Shown here piece after piece: positions 8,504 to 17,779 of a DNA stretch of 41,787 nucleotides. The notes below the pieces were generated by a model that was not told the DNA's origin, made no database searches, and worked only from the letters and a program-made list of their open reading frames with translations. A program made the position numbers and the translations under genes. Positions within the stretch are counted from its first letter, which is position 1; every line of letters starts with the position of its first letter. Source of the stretch: Desulfogranum japonicum DSM 18378 (lineage in GTDB: Bacteria; Desulfobacterota; Desulfobulbia; Desulfobulbales; Desulfobulbaceae); the NCBI RefSeq assembly GCF_000429945.1, contig NZ_AUCV01000051.1:1-41787 (forward strand), written 5' to 3'.

Positions 8504-8519
8504 AGCAAAGGTCGCACCA
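8504..8519 (-). promoter_or_regulatory. Sigma-54 (-24/-12) promoter of the formate dehydrogenase operon
   Basis: On the minus strand the sequence TGGTGCGACCTTTGCT fits the consensus TGGCACG-N4-TTGCT, with the invariant GG and GC exactly 10 bases apart. It lies about 50 bases before the fdhG start and faces it. A sigma-54 activator gene is divergently transcribed next to it. Confidence 0.8.
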
Positions 8520-8641
8520 TCCCTTTGCTGTTTTTTTCTAAAAGCGCTGAGGTGCCGGAAGTAACAGGCAAAAAAGGGGATTGAACCCTTTCAGGGAGGG
8601 CGGTTGTATCCTTTTGTTTTTGTATGATTTCTGGATACATC

Positions 8642-8714
8642 TGTCTCGGTCCGGACAGAAATGCGCACTTCGCAGGTGTTGTATGACTGCTGAATAGACC
8701 AATTGTCCGGCACA
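8642..8714. promoter_or_regulatory. Candidate activator-binding sites between fdhG and its regulator
   Basis: Two dyads of similar composition lie 120-210 bases upstream of the sigma-54 promoter, where enhancers usually sit. They are TGTCTCGGTCCGGACA at 8642-8657 and TGTCCGGCACA at 8704-8714, both with TGT...ACA ends and a CGG core. They are reasonable binding sites for the divergent NtrC-type regulator; this is an inference. The rest of the 437-base gap (8454-8890) holds nothing else recognised. Confidence 0.4.
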
Positions 8715-8890
8715 GATATCTGTTCGATTGTTTGGTGATATATTTTATGAAATAGAGCGGGATGTTGAGAACAATTCTTGGCTAGCAGTTCAATTTCTCG
8801 CTGAAACCTGTTGGTTTTGGTGTATATTGGTAAGAATAGTTCAAACTGGTTAAGGGCGAAATGTATACGCAGTACCTAGAGTAATTTGAT

Positions 8891-10255
8891 ATGCTCCCGA
8901 GAATAATAATTTGTGATGATGAAGAGGGGATGCGACGCTATCTCAACAAAATGCTCCAAAGCTGGGGGTATCATGTTGAAGATTTTGCTGATCCACTGCT
9001 CCTGCTGAACAGCATTGAACAGCATGATACCGAGGCTGACCTGTTACTGCTTGATGTCAAGATGCCGCAAATGAATGGTATCGAGGTACTCAAGCAATTG
9101 CAGACCATAAATGTAAAGTTGCCCGTTATTATCATGACCGGACATGGAACCATCGAATCAGCGGTTGAAGCAATGAAGATCGGTGCCTATGACTATCTGA
9201 CCAAACCTTTTCCACAGGAAAAACTGTTCGCAGTGGTGAAACACACCCTTGAACAGCACCATCTTCGTGAAGAGAATTTCTCTTTGAAAAGGGAGTTGCG
9301 GGAACAAAAGGTTCCTGCTCAACCCATTTTTCGCAGCGATATTTTTCGCCAGGCATATAATCTCGCGCTCAGTGTCGCAGACAGCGACCTGAGTGTTCTG
9401 GTGTTAGGCGAAAGCGGCACAGGCAAAGAACTGGTTGCTGCGGCTGTCCATTATGCCAGTCCACGTAAGAATAATCGGTTCCTGGCCTTAAACTGCGCCA
9501 CGCTGTCTGAACCTTTGCTGGAAAGCCAGCTGTTTGGCCATGTAAAGGGCGCTTTTACCGGGGCAGTTCATGCCCAGAAGGGGTTGCTTGAGGCTGCCAA
9601 TTATGGCACCCTGTTTCTTGACGAGATCGGTGAACTGAGTCCATCCCTGCAGGCCAAGCTATTGCGTGTACTTCAGGAGGGAGAGTTCATTCCGGTTGGT
9701 TCCACCAGAATCAAAAAGGTCGATGTCCGTTTCGTGGCAGCCACCAATAAAAACTTGCAGCAGGAGGTCGCAGACGGTGAATTTCGGGAAGATCTTTACT
9801 ATCGTCTCAACGTATTTCCGGTCGAACTGCCACCGCTACGGGAACGCGAAGAAGATATTGAACCCCTGGCTGAGCACTTTCTTCATAAAATTGCCCTGAA
9901 GACGCGCCGCATCGTTACCGGGATAGAGTCAGAGGCTTTGGATGCCCTGAAAAACTATCACTGGCCGGGAAATGTTCGCGAGTTGGAAAATGTTATGGAA
10001 CGGTGCAGTATTCTTGCCCGTGACGGGGTTATACAAATTTCCCATCTGCCGTTTGCCAACAAGAAACCACAATCTGCAGACCCGCAGGACCTTCCCCTCA
10101 ATCTGCGCGAAACTGAACGTTTGCAGGTTATTCGTGCACTGCGCGAAACCAAATGGAATAAAAGCCAGGCTGCAGAATTACTTGGGGTGACCAGGAGAAC
10201 CATTGATCGTAAAATCAAGGAATTTGATCTTACCAGAAACGAACTGCTTGCTTGA
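8891..10255 (+). CDS. Sigma-54-dependent response regulator (NtrC family)
   Basis: A 454-residue regulator with three domains in order. The receiver (1-120) has phosphoacceptor Asp55 in LLLLDVKMPQ and Lys in DYLTKPF. The AAA+ sigma-54 interaction domain (about 145-385) has Walker A GESGTGKE, the GAFTGA loop that contacts sigma-54, and a FLDEIGEL Walker B. The C-terminal Fis-type helix-turn-helix reads NKSQAAELLGVTRRTIDRKIKEF. When phosphorylated it would bind upstream sites and drive sigma-54 RNA polymerase. The obvious target is the -24/-12 promoter of the divergent formate dehydrogenase genes. It overlaps the downstream kinase gene by 4 bases, so the two form one operon. The start codon has only a weak Shine-Dalgarno. 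Confidence 0.93.
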   Translation: MLPRIIICDDEEGMRRYLNKMLQSWGYHVEDFADPLLLLNSIEQHDTEADLLLLDVKMPQMNGIEVLKQLQTINVKLPVIIMTGHGTIESAVEAMKIGAYDYLTKPFPQEKLFAVVKHTLEQHHLREENFSLKRELREQKVPAQPIFRSDIFRQAYNLALSVADSDLSVLVLGESGTGKELVAAAVHYASPRKNNRFLALNCATLSEPLLESQLFGHVKGAFTGAVHAQKGLLEAANYGTLFLDEIGELSPSLQAKLLRVLQEGEFIPVGSTRIKKVDVRFVAATNKNLQQEVADGEFREDLYYRLNVFPVELPPLREREEDIEPLAEHFLHKIALKTRRIVTGIESEALDALKNYHWPGNVRELENVMERCSILARDGVIQISHLPFANKKPQSADPQDLPLNLRETERLQVIRALRETKWNKSQAAELLGVTRRTIDRKIKEFDLTRNELLA

Positions 10256-12231
10256 TGACAACACCTTTTTATTCTGTATTTTTTTCCATTCGCGGCAAGC
10301 TCACCCTCGCCACCATGATGCCATTGGTCCTGATTCTTGTACTGGTGGCGCTGGCAGCTTCCTATTTAATCAATGCTTCAATCGTTGATCAGACTCAAAA
10401 ACAGATTCGCCAGGACTTGAATGCAGCACAGGTGGTTCTGGAGGAGAAGCAACGGCGATTGTATGAGGTGGTGCGTTTTACAGCACGCTCACTGTCACTT
10501 TCCGGAAGTTTTCGAACTTCTGATCGGGAGTCTCTTCAGCAGTTATTGAGCGAAATCCGACAGCATGAACAATTGGATATTCTCAGATTTACCGGTCCCA
10601 AGGCAAAGGCACTGGTGCCGACCCATGGGAAAAAAGTGACAAGTATTGCTGAGATCGTCACCAGAACATTGACTGACGGGCCCTTACAGGAGATCGTGTT
10701 GTTGAGTGAGGCTGAGCTGGAGCACGATGATCCTGACCTGGCTGAGCGAGCCAGGATATATGATCATACCGGTCAGTCCGGGGTAATTGAGCGGCGCGCG
10801 ATGTTTCTGATAGCTTCTGTACCGCTGTTTGACTCTTCTGGGAAAGTAATGGGGTGTCTTTACGGGGGAGTATTGCTTAATAACAACCTGGCTCTGGTTG
10901 ATAGAATTCAGGAAGTGGTGTACGGCTCTGACGAATATGAAGGCATAGCGGTGGGGAGTGCGACAATTTTTCTGGAAACAAGACGGATTGCCACCACTAT
11001 CCGCTTACAGAATGGAAGCCGTGCTCTTGGAACCCTGGTGTCAGAACAGGTGGCTGAAGCTGTTTTACAGCATAGCGACACCTGGCTTGACCGGGCCCTG
11101 GTGGTCAATGAGTGGTACCTCACCGCATATGAACCCATCTTCAACAATACAGGGCAAACCATTGGTGCGCTCTATGTGGGCATGCTGGAAAAACCACTGA
11201 TCGCCCTGAAAAAACGGGCCTTCATGACCTTATTCGGCTTGTTGATTGTGGGGTGTGTGTTTGGTGGTCTGTTGGCTGGCTGGCTGGCCAGGCGTTTATC
11301 CCAGCCTCTCCTGGCGTTGACCAATTCAGCCAAGAAGATAGCCGGTGGAGAACGGGATGTATCTTTACCTGTCGCCGGGCAGGACGAAATCGGTCATCTT
11401 ACCCACGCATTCGCCGATATGACCAACGCTCTGCGTCTCAGTGATCAGGAGTTGCAGAATCTCAACCATGAATTGGAAAAAAAAGTAGCTGAACGAACGT
11501 CGCAGCTCAAGGAAAAAAGCCTGCAGCTGATTGAAACCCGGGAACAGCTGCTGCTCCAGGAAAAGCTTGTTGCGATTGGCTCTCTGGCAACTGGAGTTGC
11601 CCACGAAATCAATAATCCTGCTGCGATTATCAGGGGCAATGTTGAAATCATGCAGATGAGTTTGCCCGAAGACGCCGGTGAGCGCGAAGAATTGGCTGAG
11701 ATCATGAAACAGGTGGAACGGATTTCGCTGATTACGCAGAATCTGCTCAGTTCCTCCAGACAACAGTCCCTTAATCTGGAACCTGTACAGATCCCCGCAC
11801 TCATTGATGAAATACTCGAACAGCTCAATCATCAGACCGTAATGACCGAAATTAAAGTCTGGAAAGCCTTTGGCAAGGAGTTGCCGGCTGTTGAAGGAGA
11901 TCGCGAGCGTCTACGCCAGGTGTTTACCAATATTATGCTCAATGCTGCACAGGCCATGGCCGGAGAAGGTGAGCTGTCTCTTGCCGGGAGTGTGGTTGAA
12001 GACAGGGTGCGCGTTCAGGTCGCTGACACAGGGCCTGGAATAGATGAAAATCTCCAGGGACAAATCTTCAATCCCTTTTTCACCACGAAAAGTAATGGCA
12101 CCGGTCTGGGGCTTTCGGTTTCTTCCGGTATTATACGGGCCCATAATGGCCTGATTACCGTTTCATCAGGTAAAGGCCAAGGAACTGTTTTCTGGATAGA
12201 CTTACCCATTAAGCAGCGATTTATCGAATAA
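10252..12231 (+). CDS. Membrane sensor histidine kinase, partner of the NtrC-type regulator
   Basis: A 659-residue kinase. It has a transmembrane helix at about 16-42 and a roughly 280-residue extracytoplasmic sensor region that resembles a single- or double-Cache fold (ending YLTAYEPIFNNTGQTIGALYVGM). A second transmembrane helix at about 324-345 precedes a HAMP linker, a coiled coil and the HisKA domain with phosphoacceptor His451 (GVAHEINNPAAI). The HATPase domain carries an N box (NIMLNAAQAM) and DTGPGID and GTGLGLSVS motifs. The Cache-type sensor suggests a small periplasmic ligand; formate or another organic acid would fit the neighbouring operon but is a guess. It overlaps the regulator gene by 4 bases and ends at a strong bidirectional terminator. 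Confidence 0.92.
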   Translation: MMTTPFYSVFFSIRGKLTLATMMPLVLILVLVALAASYLINASIVDQTQKQIRQDLNAAQVVLEEKQRRLYEVVRFTARSLSLSGSFRTSDRESLQQLLSEIRQHEQLDILRFTGPKAKALVPTHGKKVTSIAEIVTRTLTDGPLQEIVLLSEAELEHDDPDLAERARIYDHTGQSGVIERRAMFLIASVPLFDSSGKVMGCLYGGVLLNNNLALVDRIQEVVYGSDEYEGIAVGSATIFLETRRIATTIRLQNGSRALGTLVSEQVAEAVLQHSDTWLDRALVVNEWYLTAYEPIFNNTGQTIGALYVGMLEKPLIALKKRAFMTLFGLLIVGCVFGGLLAGWLARRLSQPLLALTNSAKKIAGGERDVSLPVAGQDEIGHLTHAFADMTNALRLSDQELQNLNHELEKKVAERTSQLKEKSLQLIETREQLLLQEKLVAIGSLATGVAHEINNPAAIIRGNVEIMQMSLPEDAGEREELAEIMKQVERISLITQNLLSSSRQQSLNLEPVQIPALIDEILEQLNHQTVMTEIKVWKAFGKELPAVEGDRERLRQVFTNIMLNAAQAMAGEGELSLAGSVVEDRVRVQVADTGPGIDENLQGQIFNPFFTTKSNGTGLGLSVSSGIIRAHNGLITVSSGKGQGTVFWIDLPIKQRFIE

Positions 12232-12264
12232 CAAAACCTGTAGCAGGGGGAAGGGACCAAGTAG

Positions 12265-12307
12265 TTTTCGGAGCCTCATGTTTTCAAGTGAAGTGAGGCT
12301 CCGAAAA
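12265..12307. terminator. Bidirectional terminator between convergent genes
   Basis: A perfect 14-bp stem (TTTTCGGAGCCTCA with TGAGGCTCCGAAAA) and a 15-base loop. The stem ends in A/T runs on both strands, so it can stop transcription from the kinase operon on the plus strand and from the PEP carboxykinase gene on the minus strand. Confidence 0.85.
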
Positions 12308-12367
12308 GCTGGTCTCAGGTCAGGGCAAACGTGGTGTTTGCGAACTGTTTTTTCCGGTGAGAATTGA

Positions 12368-14359
12368 TCAGGACTTTGGCTGGTTGGCGGCCACGTATTT
12401 AATCATTTCATCGGGAGTGACAATGGCGCCTGCCGATGCTTTCAGGGCAACCAGGTCACGTCGCCAGGTCATAAGAACCCTGAAAAAGGCGTCAGGCATT
12501 CCTTTTTCCCTGGAGAATTCCGTCAGGGACATGTCAATTCGCGAAACCAGGTTTTCCACATACAGCGAAAATTGTTTGGTATAGGTTTCTTTGGGATATT
12601 CCTTACCGATTATCTCTGTAAAGAGTTCTTTCAGATCTTCGTATCTTGGGATGCGGCCAATGGGCGTCCAGATGGATTTCACCTTGCCCAGGTGCATCAG
12701 AGCCATAATTCGCATCCAGACTTTGGTATCCCGTTTTTCTCCTACCAGGCCATCAGGCTCACCGGGAGCGAGACTTCCCCGTCCGCTTTTATGCAACCAG
12801 TAGTTCACCTGGAAACCGGAAGGAAGGTTCTTCGGATCTATACTGGTATTCTCGCCAAAGGCTTCATAGTGGCTGATGTAGTCTGCCAGCGGGCCGGGGA
12901 AGAAGGCTTCATTGGCATAGGGAGAACGTTTTTCACTGCCGTCAGCCCCAATCTCCGTCGCCGTTGTGGCAGAACGGATAATGGCTCCATGAACAACTGT
13001 GTTCATCCAGTCATGTGCCATGACAATGGTGGGCATGGTGGTATAGTCGCGTCCGCCAAAGAGCAGGCAGCTCATTTTTACACCGTTGGCATCCTCTGTA
13101 GCTGGATCGTAATTTTCCAGCTCGTCCAGAGAAATGGTGAATCGTGCATTCTTGTGGGAAGCCTGGATTCCAGACTGGGATGTCCATTCGCCAAGATAGT
13201 TTACGCCCTTCTCAGGGAGTGGTTCGCCCATGCCGTTCCAGTAAGGCCGGCCGTCTGAAACCAGCAGATTGGAGAAGATCACCTCATTGCCATCTCCTTC
13301 CAGAACCTTCATGGTTTCAGCATCATCCTTTTTATTTACCCCTTCAATGATGCCGAACATACCTTTTTCAGGATTAACCGCACGTACCTCGCCGGTCTGT
13401 TTATCTATAAAGATTTTTGCAAGATCATCTCCCACCAGATGGGTTCCGGTCATGGCTGTACCTGTTTTACCGCATCCTGAAGGATAGGCTCCGCCGAAAT
13501 AGATGACTTCGTCATCCATCTGAAAGCCGGTGATGAACATATGCTCATCCAGCCGCTCGCCAAAATAGTTGCGAATATTATTCATATTGGCAAAGCGATG
13601 ATTGATCTTTTTGGGGGCAATGGAGTTGCCAGCGTACTGGTTGTTACTGCTGTATGAACGGAAACGTTCCACATCCATATAGATGCGACGATCTTTCAGG
13701 TCAGCGGAAACATTGGTTTCAGTCAGACGACCGGCGCTATGGTAATTGACGAACATATAGCCTTTTGTCTCAACATCCTTGGAGAACCTTTCCGGAGTCA
13801 TCATCCTGTAGAGCAGGTACTCGCTATGGGTAACATAGTAGGAGTCTGTTACCTGCAGGGTCGGGTCAGAGACCTGGCAGCCGATCGGGCCACGGGAGAT
13901 GAAAGAGATGATCATCTCTTTCTTTTTCATGATATCAGTGATGATGTTTCGCGCTTCAACCACTCCGGCATGCAGTTCCTCTTTTTTCTGGAGAGAGGAA
14001 ATCTCTGTATCTGTGTATGCCAGGTACTTGGTATTGGCGGTATCCCGCCCCTGGTCATTGGGACCGTCAAAATGGCAGGTATGATTATTTTTCTTCAGGG
14101 TGAATTCTTCACCGACCTCCAGGGCTTTTGCGCGAATATAGGCAATGTCTTCCGGAGAACCGGTGTTGATAAAGATAGATGCTGGATTCATACGGGTTGC
14201 CCCGTTATAAATAGGTGCCAGTACTTCGTAGCTGCACTGCATCATTTTTTTCTGGTTGGATTCATCCATCAAACTGGTGAGGTACGTCCTCATCATTTCG
14301 AGCCTGGAGATATCAACATCCTGATTTTGTCGGGTATTCCCGGTAGTGTATTTTTCCAT
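12368..14359 (-). CDS. pckG: Phosphoenolpyruvate carboxykinase (GTP type)
   Basis: A 663-residue protein of the GTP-dependent PEPCK family, interconverting oxaloacetate and PEP with GTP. Supporting motifs are the P-loop YPSGCGKTGTAM near residues 292-303, the second kinase motif VGDDLAKIFID, the metal-ligand region DEHMFITG and the substrate loop YAGNSIAPKK. The usual GTP-PEPCK P-loop reads PSACGKTN, so the Ala-to-Gly and Asn-to-Gly changes mark a divergent branch. The start at 14359 was chosen because the 22 codons upstream (from 14425) encode an unlikely extension running through a poly-T leader; there is no strong Shine-Dalgarno at either. It is a single gene, convergent with the kinase gene, and would feed gluconeogenesis or anaplerosis. 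Confidence 0.88.
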   Translation of the reverse strand: MEKYTTGNTRQNQDVDISRLEMMRTYLTSLMDESNQKKMMQCSYEVLAPIYNGATRMNPASIFINTGSPEDIAYIRAKALEVGEEFTLKKNNHTCHFDGPNDQGRDTANTKYLAYTDTEISSLQKKEELHAGVVEARNIITDIMKKKEMIISFISRGPIGCQVSDPTLQVTDSYYVTHSEYLLYRMMTPERFSKDVETKGYMFVNYHSAGRLTETNVSADLKDRRIYMDVERFRSYSSNNQYAGNSIAPKKINHRFANMNNIRNYFGERLDEHMFITGFQMDDEVIYFGGAYPSGCGKTGTAMTGTHLVGDDLAKIFIDKQTGEVRAVNPEKGMFGIIEGVNKKDDAETMKVLEGDGNEVIFSNLLVSDGRPYWNGMGEPLPEKGVNYLGEWTSQSGIQASHKNARFTISLDELENYDPATEDANGVKMSCLLFGGRDYTTMPTIVMAHDWMNTVVHGAIIRSATTATEIGADGSEKRSPYANEAFFPGPLADYISHYEAFGENTSIDPKNLPSGFQVNYWLHKSGRGSLAPGEPDGLVGEKRDTKVWMRIMALMHLGKVKSIWTPIGRIPRYEDLKELFTEIIGKEYPKETYTKQFSLYVENLVSRIDMSLTEFSREKGMPDAFFRVLMTWRRDLVALKASAGAIVTPDEMIKYVAANQPKS

Positions 14360-14820
14360 TTTCGCCGTATAAAAAATTAAAAAAAAAGTTGTCCCTGGGG
14401 GCCAGGTGAGATTTGCAGGTAACATTCATGCAAATATGACTGAATGTTTACAAGAAAAAAATATCCTAGCCGAATTTGTAATTTTTTTCACTTTACAAAT
14501 CACCTGATAGCTGTATTTTTTTCACGTAAATTACGGAGATAGAAGAAGAAAAGTGTGTTTTCCGTTTTTTTCGGAGAGGTGTGGCTGTCGAGTGACTGTT
14601 TGTTTAAGCTGCTAAAAAGGCATGGTTTTTTAGTCTTTGCCAGGCCTTTTTGTCTGATTTGTACAGTGATTAAAGTGTGATATTGAGAATTTTTCTCTTA
14701 TAACTTTTTGTAGCTATAATGAGAGACTATACGCGTAATTGTCGGTCTGGGTGACTTGTTTTTGTGACTGTGCGCTGACCAGACTGCTACCGTGGAGATG
14801 CCCAGAGGCCTACTTTGTGG
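14360..14820. promoter_or_regulatory. PEP carboxykinase upstream region with poly-T leader and dyad
   Basis: A 461-base gap with no credible gene. On the minus strand, just before the start, CCTGG-CCC-CCAGG is followed by a run of nine T and a second T run, which resembles an attenuator. Further upstream an 8-bp inverted repeat, ATTTGTAA with TTACAAAT (14474-14500), could be an operator. No clear -35/-10 pair was assigned. The remainder is AT-rich and unassigned. Confidence 0.4.
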
Positions 14821-17316
14821 TCATGTGTTCTCGTGTTCCTGTTCGGTTATCTCCGTTGTTTTAACCTGAGGCGTACACTCAGTTTTTCCTGAAAGTTGAC
14901 AGGCAACGCCTTCATCAATGGAACGAAAATGCAGATCTGTTTGCGGAAATGGAATCTCTATACCAGCAAGGGAGAGCTCGTTTTCAATGTCCTGGTTCAG
15001 GTCGCTGAGTACTGTAAGTTTGTCATTGAAATCCATTATCCAGACACGCAGTTCAAAATCAAGGGAAGATGAACCAAAAGCAAGAAACAGGGCTATGGGT
15101 TTAGGAGTGGTCATGACCATGGGATTGGCATTTGCGCAATTGGTAAGTATTTCCAGTACTTTGCTTATGTCTGTTCCATAGGCGACTCCGATTGGTACAT
15201 GTACCCTGACTTGTTTATTGGCCAGGGTCCAGTTTGTTACCTGATTGGTGATAAGGTCTGAGTTGGGGACAACGATCTCTGCGTTATCAAAGGTTTCAAT
15301 GATGGTGGCCCGGAGTCCCAGTTCTTTGACTGTTCCCACTTCGGTGCCGATGCTGACAATATCACCAACCTTTACAGGCCGTTCAAAGAGCAAGATAAGT
15401 CCGCTGACAAAGTTGTTGACGATGGCCTGGAGACCAAAACCAATACCCACACCCAGGGCACCACCAAGAATGGTGAGTTGGTTCAGATGAAAACCAAGGA
15501 CTTTCAGTAAAATAAGAAATCCTACGGTCAGGGTTGCGTAATGGACAAGGCGGGTGATGGACACCTGCACACCTTCTTCGGCACGGTACCTGGGAAGAAC
15601 TTCCTGACGTAAAAAAGTCTGGAGTGCCCTGGAAAAGAGAATGGCTGCGTAGATGACCAGGAAAATGGCCAGCAGGAAACCCGGGGTAATGGAAATATCG
15701 AAAATGGTAACCCCAAAGGAGGTCATGGTGGTGTAGGCAGATTCCACAGTAGCCTGAATACGCCAGATAACGGCAAGCAGGGTCAAGAGAAAGAGTATGT
15801 GGCCTAACCAGATAAGGGGTTGCAGCTGTTTGACGATAATAGAGCCATTTTTACTGATGATTTCAAAGGGTGTTCGAAGCAGTAGCAATTCAAGAAACCC
15901 GACAAACATATGAAAGGCCATCCAGATAAAGAGAATGGCTACCACCGTTTCCAGGCAGGATGTGAAAATAAAAAGAGCCAGTCGATCATACCCGGCAATG
16001 TCTGCAATGATAATGATCAGAGGTAGTTGTCCCCATGTCCTTCTCAGTATTGCAGAAAGTCTGGACTCATCTTTCACGGTTATATGGAGTTGTGCCAGGT
16101 AATACAGAAAGAGTGCTATAGAACCGTAAAAAATTACCAGGTGTACCAACAGGTGGGGTAACTCTATGAGGCGCAGAAGAATAGTTACACTAAGAAAGAG
16201 TGAAATACGACGGAGCATTTTGCCGTTCCACGGGTTTGTACAGACGGAGCGGGTCAGCGCACTCATGGAGAGAATTAAAGGGAGCTGAAAAATAAGATCC
16301 CATTCAGGGGGCTGAACAAAATGCACAGGCAGAATAACCAGTAATTCGAAGATCGTCAGTGAAATGAACATGGCCGATGCTATGGGGTATTCTGCAAATT
16401 TTATCCAGTTTGAATTCTGCTCAACTAACTTCTGGCTTTGTCGAATCAGCAACCCAAAGAGAAAGGTCATCAGGGTACCAATAAGCAAAGACCCGAGATT
16501 TTGTTGCAGGTAGCGTTTTTGGGTATTGAGAAAAAAGGTAAGATTGGAAATACTCTGTTCCCAGAGTCTGGGCTGTATCTGCGAGTAGAACTCCATAGAC
16601 AACATGGATGGCATGGTCTGCTGTATGCCAATCTCCCTGGTTTCAATGACAAGCTCATTGATATCCTGCTCCAGGCTATAAACCTGAACCTGCAGCGTGC
16701 TGATTTGATTGCCGAACAACAGCAAAGGTTTTAACTGGCTTTCAATAAGCTCAAGGGCAGATGTGACAGTCTTGGTCAGCGATTTCATTGTTTCTGCAGG
16801 CTCGACTGTGTCGACAAATCCTTGCGCTTTTTCCTGCAGTGAGTGAATTTTTTCTTTTTTTTCTGCCCAGTTTTCATACCAACTGTCCATCTTTTCGATG
16901 GAGTGGGCTATGGGCTTGTTGAGGCCTTCAATGCGGAGTTTGAGTTTATAGAGTTGATTCTCCAGGCTGGAGAGCTGGTGGTAACTGAGGTTGGGTGTTG
17001 ACCTGGCAATGGTGGTATCCCATTCAATGGCTTTCAATTCTTCCTGCAGGGCTGGCAGTTTTTCCTGCAGGTTATATACATCCGGTGCATTGGAAAGATG
17101 CCTTTGCAGATCTATATATTCCCTGGGCAGTGTCGAAGAGAGGGTGTACAGGCTTATGAGGTAGAGTTTCTGTTGTTCCGGTTGTTGTTCTACCTGGGCA
17201 ATCACCCCGGGCTGCTTGTCCTCCTGTGCGTACACCTGGGAGGACGTAGAAAAAAGAGGCGTCAACAGGGTATGGAATACAAATAACAGGATGCAGATGC
17301 GTGATGATAAGCTCAT
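14821..17316 (-). CDS. MscS-family mechanosensitive channel with large N-terminal extension
   Basis: An 831-residue protein resembling the MscK/YbdG-like larger members of the MscS family. It begins with a signal peptide (hydrophobic ILLFVFHTLLTPLF, likely cut after VYA), then a periplasmic coiled-coil region to about residue 280. Many transmembrane helices follow, ending in the conserved pore helix and beta domain: GGALGVGIGFGLQAIVNNFVSG, LFERPVKVGDIV and EIVVPNSDLITNQVTNW. The channel opens under membrane tension to release solutes during osmotic down-shock. The start at 17316 places the signal peptide at the N-terminus; a further 50 codons upstream are open but look non-coding. It stands alone, tail to start with the PEPCK leader. 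Confidence 0.87.
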   Translation of the reverse strand: MSLSSRICILLFVFHTLLTPLFSTSSQVYAQEDKQPGVIAQVEQQPEQQKLYLISLYTLSSTLPREYIDLQRHLSNAPDVYNLQEKLPALQEELKAIEWDTTIARSTPNLSYHQLSSLENQLYKLKLRIEGLNKPIAHSIEKMDSWYENWAEKKEKIHSLQEKAQGFVDTVEPAETMKSLTKTVTSALELIESQLKPLLLFGNQISTLQVQVYSLEQDINELVIETREIGIQQTMPSMLSMEFYSQIQPRLWEQSISNLTFFLNTQKRYLQQNLGSLLIGTLMTFLFGLLIRQSQKLVEQNSNWIKFAEYPIASAMFISLTIFELLVILPVHFVQPPEWDLIFQLPLILSMSALTRSVCTNPWNGKMLRRISLFLSVTILLRLIELPHLLVHLVIFYGSIALFLYYLAQLHITVKDESRLSAILRRTWGQLPLIIIIADIAGYDRLALFIFTSCLETVVAILFIWMAFHMFVGFLELLLLRTPFEIISKNGSIIVKQLQPLIWLGHILFLLTLLAVIWRIQATVESAYTTMTSFGVTIFDISITPGFLLAIFLVIYAAILFSRALQTFLRQEVLPRYRAEEGVQVSITRLVHYATLTVGFLILLKVLGFHLNQLTILGGALGVGIGFGLQAIVNNFVSGLILLFERPVKVGDIVSIGTEVGTVKELGLRATIIETFDNAEIVVPNSDLITNQVTNWTLANKQVRVHVPIGVAYGTDISKVLEILTNCANANPMVMTTPKPIALFLAFGSSSLDFELRVWIMDFNDKLTVLSDLNQDIENELSLAGIEIPFPQTDLHFRSIDEGVACQLSGKTECTPQVKTTEITEQEHENT

Positions 17317-17537
17317 AAATAACCGGATCGGACAGTGATGATAGGAAGCAAAAGAGTGTGGTTGACACTGGTTAACCAGCCTTGAAAGCATAAAAATATG
17401 TACCAGACCCCTGTGTGCTTTGCAATCCGGTAGTACGGGGGGGGGTACTTTTTTGAACAGAATCAACGTGTTTACGAATGTGATTTGATGTAACTGGTAA
17501 CGGGATTAATAACACTGATATTTCAGTTGTTTACGAG

Positions 17538-17690
17538 TTGTAACTGGTCACAGGTGCTTCAGGTTTGGGCGAGCGTGTTTTTTCGCAGGTAAGGGAAGAC
17601 TCCAGTAGGCTATCTATGCGGGAAAAAGCGATTGTGCAAAGAGATAAGCGACCAGCGGGAGACTTCGCGGAGTCTGTGATCAGTTACGAG
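17538..17690 (-). repeat. Dispersed repeat family R, copy B (most complete)
   Basis: A 153-base non-coding element. Its ends are inverted copies of each other: GTAACTGGTCACAG at 17541-17554 and, reversed, GTAACTGATCACAG ending at 17674. Its interior matches copy A (911-1032) over most of its length and copy C (41622-41676) over one half. A palindromic core ACTTCGCGGAGT lies near the right end. The gap 17317-17779 holds otherwise only a partial extra motif (GTAACTGGTAAC near 17490). Confidence 0.78.
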
Positions 17691-17779
17691 TAATGTATTC
17701 ATTGTGTGTTGCCTGTAACTTACTCTATTTCTTAAGATGCAAGGGAACCTGCAAATAACTTGTTGCACAAAACGAAATT

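Noticed and set aside
12572-14380. Long reading frames antisense to the PEPCK gene (228 and 213 codons)
   Set aside because: They lie wholly opposite a well-supported enzyme gene, and no known motif is seen in them.
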